Below, one piece after another: positions 58,929-64,000 of a DNA stretch of 64,000 nucleotides. The stretch's first letter is position 1; the number at the start of each line of letters is the position of its first letter. The DNA is from Pogona vitticeps (lineage: Eukaryota; Chordata; Lepidosauria; Squamata; Agamidae), in NCBI RefSeq assembly GCF_051106095.1, contig NC_135791.1, forward strand, positions 5,652,501 through 5,716,500. The letters run 5' to 3'. The position numbers and the translations under genes were made by a program. The notes under the pieces are model-generated. The model saw nothing but the letters and a program-made list of their open reading frames with translations, was not told the origin of the DNA and did not search any database.

Positions 58929-59146
58929 TGGCCATAAATCTCAATTCCTCCCCCCCCCCCCAACATACATCTTATACCTGTTCTGGTCCCGCGTGTCCGC
59001 CACAAACTTTTTGAAAACTTTGGCTTCAGGGACGGGACAGAAGTCAAGAGCGCACCGGGATCTTTTGGGGGGGGGGTTGGCACCCTACCTGTGATCTGGC
59101 TGAAGAAAGCGAGAAAGACCAGGGCTCCGATCCGGAGATGAGACAT
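42250..59146 (-). CDS. IFNLR1: Interferon lambda receptor 1 (7 exons, complete)
   Basis: This is the specific chain of the type III interferon receptor; with IL10RB it activates JAK1/TYK2 and ISGF3 in epithelia. Coding exons: 59146-59089, 55463-55343, 54519-54326, 51200-51049, 49404-49233, 46312-46197, 43110-42250. They total 1674 nt in frame, or 557 residues (human 520). The order is signal peptide, two D200 domains, one membrane helix and an acidic cytoplasmic tail. Anchors: [20 protein letters not shown] (human LAPPQNVTLLSQNFSVYLT), [10 protein letters not shown] (human VEPAPPVLVL), [11 protein letters not shown] (human RAKMPRALDFS), an Asp/Glu run followed by IPYTEM (human FQPYIE), and a C-terminus with PYIAR (human HYMAR). 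It lies just upstream of IL22RA1 in the same orientation, as in mammals. Confidence 0.96.
43606..43815 (+). repeat. Sauria-type SINE
   Basis: It has GAGTTAGGTGTCTGGCTTTA, CGAGCCAGCCTGGGGGGCCT, CAGCTGCACAGTCCCAGGTC and the tail AAGTCAGAATTGACTTGATG. It lies in the last IFNLR1 intron. Confidence 0.8.
44545..45330 (+). repeat. L2-like LINE 3' end split by a SINE
   Basis: Left part 44545-44903 (GGAACTCCCTCCCACTGGAG, CTTTCCCTGAATGACTAGCT); right part 45177-45330 (TAAGCCACCTTGGGTCCTTT). The SINE at 44904-45176 lies between, in the opposite orientation to the one in the 37.3 kb copy. Confidence 0.65.
44904..45176 (+). repeat. SINE-like repeat, 5' truncated
   Basis: It starts inside the body (AATCCACGCAACGGAATGAG) and keeps the tail AGAGTCGGACACGACTGGAC. 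Confidence 0.7.
45607..45946 (-). repeat. SINE-like repeat with GTCGGACACGACT-type tail
   Basis: An antisense full-length copy with body CACGTGGCCAGCACAACTAG and head TTTAACCCGCAGCGCCACCA. It lies in the last IFNLR1 intron. Confidence 0.75.
46197..46312 (-). CDS. IFNLR1: IFNLR1 exon 6, transmembrane segment
   Basis: The exon reads [20 protein letters not shown] followed by [18 protein letters not shown]. The hydrophobic helix is rather short and contains a proline and a glycine. Human has ANWAFLVLPSLLILLLVIAA and RAKMPRAL. The acceptor is TTGCAG and the donor GTATGA. Confidence 0.94.
48115..48668 (+). mobile_element. Bov-B (RTE) LINE 3' end with 178-codon open frame
   Basis: The plus strand reads without a stop through [60 protein letters not shown] and [15 protein letters not shown]. 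This is the C-terminal part of the Bov-B reverse transcriptase, close to the ruminant sequence I remember ([21 protein letters not shown]). It ends with AGAGTCGGACACGACT and (AAC)n. The element is 5' truncated. It lies in the IFNLR1 intron between exons 5 and 6, in sense opposite to the gene. Confidence 0.9.
48957..49130 (+). repeat. CR1 LINE 3' end
   Basis: AGGAGGTGGTGAGCGCTCC, GCAAGGGGTTGGACCTTAAA and CCTTCCAACTCAACTGTTCT make a classic CR1 3' UTR in sense orientation. Confidence 0.75.
49233..49404 (-). CDS. IFNLR1: IFNLR1 exon 5, second receptor domain second half
   Basis: It encodes [20 protein letters not shown] and [18 protein letters not shown]. The cysteine pair (YCFHARS, PVC) corresponds to human HCLSART and KPTC. 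The acceptor is TTTCAG and the donor GTGAGG. Confidence 0.93.
50408..50538. repeat. (CATC)n-(AACC)n compound microsatellite
   Basis: About 27 CATC units pass into about 5 AACC units, in the IFNLR1 intron beyond exon 4. Open frames across it are artefacts of the repeat. Confidence 0.95.
51049..51200 (-). CDS. IFNLR1: IFNLR1 exon 4, second receptor domain first half
   Basis: It opens [20 protein letters not shown], with sequon NAT as in human (SANATY), and ends WEAGTGKK before a GTGAGT donor, parallel to human WKEGAGNK. Confidence 0.95.
51648..51898. mobile_element. Non-autonomous hAT element (251 bp)
   Basis: The ends TAGAGATGGGCACGAAC and GTTCGTGACCATCTCCA are inverted repeats and match the termini of the 32.1 kb element. 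The flanks GTGATCCA and GTGATGAA agree at 6 of 8 bases, a decayed target duplication. Confidence 0.7.
54326..54519 (-). CDS. IFNLR1: IFNLR1 exon 3, end of first receptor domain
   Basis: It contains [19 protein letters not shown] and [12 protein letters not shown]. Human has WREVEECAGTKELLCSMMC and WVESEYLDYLFE at these places. One sequon (NIT) is present. The acceptor is TTTCAG and the donor GTATGG. Confidence 0.94.
54767..54900. mobile_element. hAT element arm of the same family
   Basis: TAGAGATCGGCATGAACCAC and GTGGTTCGTGGCTACCCACA match the left end of the family at 32.1 kb. I could not find the right end. Confidence 0.5.
55343..55463 (-). CDS. IFNLR1: IFNLR1 exon 2, first receptor domain
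   Basis: The exon reads [20 protein letters not shown] then [15 protein letters not shown]. This is the best conserved block against human IFNLR1 (NVTLLSQNFSVYLTWLPG). The acceptor is TGACAG and the donor GTGGGT. Confidence 0.95.
56348..56693 (+). repeat. SINE-like repeat with GTCGGACACGACT-type tail
   Basis: A full-length sense copy from TGACGGCGCTGTGGGTGAAA through CACGTGACCACGGATGATTG to GTCAAGGGGAACCTTTACC. Confidence 0.75.
56738..57235 (+). repeat. Sauria-type SINE interrupted by a MITE
   Basis: Head part 56738-56768 (CTGGCTGGATAGCTTAGTGA, GTTAGGTA); the rest follows 57038 (TCTGGCTGTGGAGCCAGAGG, GGTTCGATTCC, AGCCAGCCTGGGTGGCCTTG) with the tail AAATCAGAATTAATTTGATG. Removing the insert restores the usual SINE order. 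Confidence 0.8.
56769..57038. mobile_element. Tc1/mariner-like MITE (270 bp) with TA duplication
   Basis: The ends CCCTGTTTCCCTGAAAATAA and TAATTTCTGGGCAACACGG are imperfect inverted repeats, flanked on both sides by TA (56767-56768, 57039-57040). There is no coding capacity. The sequence is a widespread vertebrate MITE as I recall; the superfamily is inferred from TA and terminus shape. Confidence 0.7.
58200..58316 (+). repeat. LINE 3' tail and (AAAT)n
   Basis: AAGCCGCCTAGAGTGGTCTT and GATAGGCGGGATATAAAATA precede about 13 AAAT units. The same tail is found reversed at 18.6 and 36.15 kb. Confidence 0.7.
58856..58930. repeat. (CTTT)n microsatellite
   Basis: About 18 units, about 160 bp past the 3' end of IFNLR1 exon 1, inside its first intron. 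Confidence 0.95.
59089..59146 (-). CDS. IFNLR1: IFNLR1 exon 1, start and signal peptide
   Basis: ATG at 59146-59144 opens [19 protein letters not shown], a good signal peptide, then a GTAGGG donor. The frame stays open further upstream, but without another ATG there, so this start is preferred. An ISRE-like site lies about 50 nt upstream. Confidence 0.87.
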
Positions 59147-59193
59147 CCGGGAAACCGGCAAGCGGAGTCGATCCGGATCACATACCTGCGCCT

Positions 59194-59203
59194 TTTCACT
59201 TTC
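59194..59203 (-). promoter_or_regulatory. ISRE/IRF-element-like motif 5' of IFNLR1
   Basis: On the minus strand the sequence is GAAAGTGAAA, a fit to the GAAANNGAAA core bound by IRF/ISGF3. It lies 48 nt upstream of the IFNLR1 ATG. The transcription start is not known, so it could lie in the proximal promoter or the 5' UTR. A CACGTG-type E-box is nearby (about 59230). Confidence 0.45.
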
Positions 59204-59401
59204 GCTCTCAGGCTTCCTGGCCGGAGCGAACCGCACGTGTGAAGGCAAGACGGCCCTCTAAAGGACACCGAAGGGAACTGAGTTTCACCTGCTGAATTTC
59301 GGCTGGCCTTTTCTGTATACTGTACATTTTCTATAGCCCAGAGGTTGCAGCTTTATTGGCTGACAATGCCCTGCAAATTTAAATTTTAACCTTAACTTTA
59401 A

Positions 59402-59546
59402 TAATAATCTCCGAACTGCAGAGCTGGAAGGGACCCCCAAAGATCATCAAGTCCAGCCCCTATCAAGAGGGCACAAGTGGGGAATTGAACTCCCAAACCT
59501 CAGGCTCCACAGCCGGAGACCTCAGCCACTGAGCTATCCAGCAGTT
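59402..59546 (-). repeat. tRNA-headed SINE with CR1-like tail
   Basis: The minus strand reads GGATAGCTCAGTGGCTGAGG, GGGAGTTCAATTCCCCACTT, then GGGGCTGGACTTGATGATC and GTCCCTTCCAGCTCTGCAGT. It has the same structure as the copy at 12.4 kb. Confidence 0.75.
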
Positions 59547-60766
59547 AAGGTTTCAGAAATGAATGCGTTTTTTTTTTCACCTGCTGCTTCGGTTTTTCTC
59601 CTCTCTAGGATATTCCTCAGAATCTTTCATTCCTTTCTCCCATTTGTGGGCTGTTTTTGGAATCTGTTTATTTTGTTTAATATATATATATTAAACAAAA
59701 TAAACAGAATATATATAAACATCCCTTTTGCCTATATATGAAAAGAAGGTCTTTGCCTGCTTCTGGAAGGACAGTAGAGATAGAATCAAATCATGAAATA
59801 TTTCACTTAGATGATAGAAATGTAAATAGAAATTAAACAGCAACACTGGAAGACCCACAAAATAATTTTGTTTGATATACATTAATTTAACACATAAGCA
59901 GAGAAGTAGAAATTTAATAACATCCAAAGGCCAATTGAAATTATTTGACATCACATCCCATCCTGAATCTCTGAAGGGATTTCTTATGTCACCGAGACCT
60001 GGGAAGAGAATTTCAAAGCACAGGGGCAAATATTTTCCCTGACTTTTTCAAGCCCTTCCACAGAGCCAAAGAAGTGTTTAATTTGCCAGTATCCTGAAGT
60101 GGTTCTAGTCTTAAGCCACTTCAGGATAAGGCAAATTCTATGAGGAAGGCTCACTTTGGTTTGTTTCCAGTCATTGAACGAGCTGAAAACGAACCAAAGT
60201 GGAACGATTTTAAAGCAAAGTATGCTGCTTATATACCACCCCATAATCCTCAAAGATAAGATGATATACGATGATATAAGATGATATACGATGAAACCTT
60301 TCTTACACCCTGGATTGACAATCTTCATCTTGCTTTGTCAGCCAGATTTCAGGAACAATGTTATAACTTCTATCAAGCTTTGTGGGACTTCTGGGGACTT
60401 CTTGCATTTTTCTAGTTCCCTAATTTCTGTAACATCTATGCCCGAAGGACCTGGAGGTTCACCTTTTTTGTAACTTTCCAGTAATCATGTTAAGGTATGA
60501 TTTAAACCAGACTTCTATGACCTCAGCTGCACTTTTCCTCCAGTTCTTTACCAAGCTCTTAGTGCAGCTATTCATTATAAAGGGACAATGTTTACCCACC
60601 TCTACAGGTAATGGATTCTTAAGTCCTTAACCTGGTCCCACTTCTGAATGACAACTCTTAGAATTTACCTGCCAGTGTGGCTGCTGGCCACACTTGCAAG
60701 AGGATTCAGGGAGCTATAGAAGAAGAGGAAGAAGAGAGAGAAGGAGAAAGAGGAGGATGAACAGAT

Positions 60767-60862
60767 TGGTTGGTTGGTTGGTTGGTTGGTTGGTTGGTTG
60801 GTTGGTTGGTTGGTTGGTTGGTTGGTTGGTTGGTTGGTTGGTTGGTTGGTTGGTTGGTTGGT
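60767..60862. repeat. (GGTT)n microsatellite
   Basis: About 24 perfect units; any frame across it is an artefact. Confidence 0.95.
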
Positions 60863-60961
60863 TTTTCCAAGCTCTTTACCATTCGGCAGCAAGCTTTAGA
60901 ATGGGGATGATGGTGATGGGTTTAGTGTCTACTGGATGGTCTTTTATTCTTTAATTATGTG

Positions 60962-61030
60962 ATGGAGGATACATCTGTATGGTAGCCCTTGGAAAGGGTT
61001 GCCATAAGTCAGAATTAACTGAACAGTACA
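60962..61030 (+). repeat. SINE tail remnant
   Basis: GGAAAGGGTTGCCATAAGTC followed by AGAATTAACTGAACAGTACA matches the Bov-B-like tail of Sauria SINEs. The head is missing. Confidence 0.45.
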
Positions 61031-61361
61031 CAGTTACTAACCTTGTCTATCACCCCATCTATCTCATTGTTAGTTCTCCATTTGAACTTCCTGTAACATT
61101 TGCTTATAACAACTTCTATATGTCATTCATTCTTTTTTCCCCCAAAGGACTTCTGTTTGTGAACAGAGAAGATCTGTTTGTTTGGCAAAAGAAAGGGGTT
61201 TACCATAAAACTGGAGAGTTTTGATTAACTTATGAGGTCAAAGAAAACTGACCTCTGAATAAAGATTATAGACTAGAGATGGGCTCTTTGTATTTTGTAC
61301 ACATTTGTACAGAATACAAAGCACAACACCTATGGTGGGGCAGTAGCCTGGCTCGTCCTTC

Positions 61362-61678
61362 TCTGCCTCCACATGCAACTGCCCACTCATCAGCTAAGTG
61401 GGGAGACCCTCTACCTCCACATGCAGCTGCCCACTCATCAACTAAGCGGGGAGACCTCTACCTCCACACGCAGCTGCCCACTCATCAACTAAGCGGGGAG
61501 ACCTCTACCTCCACACGCAGCTGCCCACTCATCAACTAAGCGGGGAGACCTCTACCTCCACACGCAGCTACCCACTCATCAACTAAGCGGGGAGACCCTC
61601 TACCTCCACACGCAGATGCCCACTCATCAACTAAGCGGGGAGACCCTCTACCTCCACATGCAGCTGCCCACTCATCAG
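61362..61678. repeat. 47-48 bp minisatellite, about 7 copies
   Basis: The unit CTCTACCTCCACACGCAGCT + GCCCACTCATCAACTAAGCG + GGGAGAC repeats with few changes. The word GCCCAC/ACCCAC starts at 61381, 61429, 61476, 61523, 61570, 61618 and 61666. Confidence 0.95.
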
Positions 61679-61680
61679 CA

Positions 61681-61828
61681 AGGATTCTTCTACTGATGAT
61701 TCAGTGCTCCAATCTGGGAAGGAGCCCTCTTTCCACCTCCTCACTGATTGGCTACGTAGGGAGGCGGGAAAGGACCGCCTGGGCTCCTTCCCAGATTGGA
61801 GCACTGAATCAGCAATAGAAGGATCCCT
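61681..61828. repeat. 46-bp inverted repeat (hairpin)
   Basis: The left arm 61681-61726 (TGATTCAGTGCTCCAATCTG, GGAAGGAGCC) is mirrored by 61782-61828 (GGCTCCTTCCCAGATTGGAG, CACTGAATCA). The arms match almost perfectly around a 55-bp loop. Confidence 0.9.
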
Positions 61829-63194
61829 GCAGCACACGGAACCTGGTGAGTGGCCTGGGCCAATTCTCAGGATGGAGAGATGCCGATATTTCATACAAAT
61901 TTGTACAAAATATGAAGTGTCTATCTCTATTAAAGACATATCTTGGTTATGGGGAAGGGCAAAGCTGTTCCATGAGGACTCACAGTCTACTGTGAGCGGG
62001 CCGGTGTGTTCTCGATGACAAATGGAAGAGTTTTATTGGACCACTAAAAAAAATTAAACAAAAAGCAAGGTTTCATGAATAAAATCTGCATGCTCAGGCA
62101 CTAAGCACACCTCCTTCGAGGATGGTGCAGAAAAATTGTCCAGAAATGTTACATATCTGGGAGAGACAATCAGTTCTTTGTGTTTGGGTGAGTGTCTACT
62201 ATCTCTGTAGCGAAGTTTGGAATTTTTTTACCCTGACCCTTGAAACCGAAAGACTGCAATTTATCCTGTAACGGCCTCCCCTCACATTGCTAGCTACAAA
62301 ATGCTTCTTTTTAACTGTGGGGGTTGAGAAAGACAACACAAAGATTCAGCAGGTTTTAGCACAAATTAGGGCTTCTAATTTGATTCATTCACCAGGTAGA
62401 AGTAGCCAAATTCAACGTCAGATTAATGTCTTTACCTGGTGAGCATAAATTCATATTCTGGTTATCTCTGCTATTTGTTTACTGTTTTTAGTGGTCCAAT
62501 AAAAGGTATCACCTACTCGTGCATTTGTGTAATCACTGGAACCTCTTATTTCCTTTTTTTTCCAGGACTATATAACATACTGCTGATGGCCAGCCAGAGC
62601 ATCATCTGCGAGACATAATGGATTCTCAGCACCAGCCATGTGAATTCTTCCTATCAACCAGAGACAACCAGAGATCAGTAATGAAAACGATGAAAAAGCA
62701 GGGTGGCCTTCTCCGTTGCTCCTCCTAGATTTGGAACTCCCTCCAACACTTCAATAAATATATAGTTCCATATGTCACCTATTTCAGTGTTGAAGGCAGT
62801 GCAAGATTCTCAACCTATTGCATTACAGAGTAGGTATTTTATCATTCCAATGCTGTGATCGCAACTATTTAGCCCACCAGAGTAACAATTAGTTAATATT
62901 ACTTTTAATATTAAGAGTATTTAATATTAAGAGTATATTAATATTTTAAGTAAATTTATTTTTACAGGCATTTTCACAGCAATTTGGGTGTGCGCGCGCC
63001 ATTCTTTTATCAGTCCTAAGTAGCAATGGAAGTATTCTTCAATTTTGTCTTGCCTGTATTTAGATATTGGCAAGGTCCCATATCAGAACTGGCCACTGGA
63101 GGGAACCAGATAACATTCCTGTACATTTTCTGGTCTGTTAGTAACCTGTCTGGCTGCTAAAAAAATAATAAGCAACACAACAGGTTCCTTAAAA

Positions 63195-63610
63195 AAAAAC
63201 AAATATACTGTTGCACAGTTTTGAATTTCCGGTAAACTTCTCTTTCGCTACACGGTAGGAGTACAGAGACCCCCAGAGGAGAATAGCAACAAGTTCCCCA
63301 AAGTCCACCCCTGTCACATTAACTGGCACTTCATGTCTCAATAATTCACTCTGACACATTTGTAGGAGAAAGAATAAAAACATTTCTTTATTTAAAATTG
63401 CTTGAAATTATAGACTCTTATATCTTGCTTTCTTTACTGCCCACATACTTAGCAACCAACGGCACAGATCAACAGTGAAGAAATCACTGCCACCAATAGA
63501 CTAAAGAAAGAAAGAAAAAGCATTTGACAGAGAAGAGGGGCTCTCTCTCTCTGAATTCAAAGGCTGGAAGGAACAACCGATTAGTGCTGGATGGGTATAC
63601 AACCGTGCCA
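63195..63610 (-). mobile_element. Fossil LTR-like element
   Basis: Read on the minus strand it follows the copy at 6.5 kb: GTTGTTCCTTCCAGCCTTTG, GTTGGTTGCTAAGTATGTG and CAGTAAAGAAAGC, then AATAAAG and GTCAGAGTGAATTATTGAG. It looks old, and no internal region is present. Confidence 0.45.
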
Positions 63611-64000
63611 GAGGCAGGGCCGAGAAGCGCCAAACACCAGTTTGACTGCAAAATGAAGCCACATGAACCACCGAACCGGGCGTTTGTGCCCACGCTTAAA
63701 CCACTGCCACGTTTTGCTACAAACTTGTTAAACTACCCTCTGACACATTCAGAGATTTAAAAAAATGTTTCTGCGGAGATAAAAGATATACTGGCGTTTC
63801 AGCCTATTGATGGCTTTATGGTACAGCGCTTGGTTGGCGTCAGTATTATCGGACTGACAAGTTGGCTAGTCTTCTGCACTTAAAAAGTGAGTGACTTCCT
63901 GTTCAAAACAATGAAGTGGACTCATGCATTTGGTGTTTAGGCCAAAGGCCTAAACGAACCAACTAAAACGATAATTCCAAGCCTCCTAATAGTGTTATCT

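Larger units (their letters stand above)
61274..61929. mobile_element. hAT-like non-autonomous element (656 bp) carrying a minisatellite
   Basis: The left end TAGAGATGGGCTCTTTGTAT and the right end ATGAAGTGTCTATCTCTA are inverted repeats, both continuing into GTATTTTGTACA-type arms. The flanks TTATAGAC (61266-61273) and TTAAAGAC (61930-61937) agree at 7 of 8 bases. Termini match the 32.1 and 51.6 kb elements, though the interior differs. Confidence 0.75.
59250..64000. other. IFNLR1 5' flank, no gene seen
   Basis: Apart from the IFNLR1 promoter region (59150-59280), I find no splice-bounded frame with recognisable homology. In mammals the next gene (GRHL3) is far away. Content is repeats, listed separately, and A/T-rich unique sequence. 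Confidence 0.6.

Noticed and set aside
58726-59094. Frames rich in KKER or LSFF
   Set aside because: They come from the (CTTT)n array in IFNLR1 intron 1.
60665-60954. Frames with NQPT or VGWL repeats
   Set aside because: They are translations of the (GGTT)n array on either strand.
61279-61539. Plus-strand frame with a repeated histidine- and threonine-rich unit
   Set aside because: It is the 47-48 bp minisatellite; units alternate in length, so the frame is not kept through the array.

Overview
The window is vertebrate nuclear DNA, most likely from a squamate reptile (lizard or snake). The repeat content points there: Bov-B (RTE) LINE pieces including a 178-codon open frame, CR1 and L2-like LINE 3' ends, and abundant tRNA-headed SINEs of the Sauria type whose tails resemble Bov-B. 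Intron-exon structure, GT-AG splice sites and long A/T-rich introns fit. The species cannot be named from the sequence.

Three genes lie head to tail, all on the minus strand, in the order MYOM3 - IL22RA1 - IFNLR1. The same order and orientation is known on human chromosome 1p36. (1) Positions 285-10688 hold the 5' part of MYOM3 (an M-band myomesin): 12 exons giving 477 codons, running off the left edge. (2) Positions 22490-38476 hold a complete seven-exon IL22RA1 of 604 codons. (3) Positions 42250-59146 hold a complete seven-exon IFNLR1 of 557 codons. All exon phases join without a break, which is the main support for the models. IL22RA1 and IFNLR1 are class II cytokine receptors that in other vertebrates pair with IL10RB to receive IL-22 and type III interferon, so the right two thirds of the window is an epithelial cytokine receptor locus.

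Between genes and inside introns lie mostly old repeats: three SINE families, LINE 3' ends, several MITEs with recognisable termini and target duplications, a fossil LTR family, fragments resembling Penelope-like elements with hammerhead-like folds, and long microsatellites. The 10.7-22.5 kb gap must contain the MYOM3 promoter and any noncoding first exon, neither of which I could place. From 59.25 kb to the right edge I see no gene, only repeats, including a 656-bp hAT-like element carrying a 47-48 bp minisatellite.

I found no new multi-gene system. The most useful points are the two complete reptilian receptor models with conserved tyrosine motifs, an ISRE-like site just 5' of the IFNLR1 start, SINE families that share or swap LINE tails, and the nested transposon insertions.
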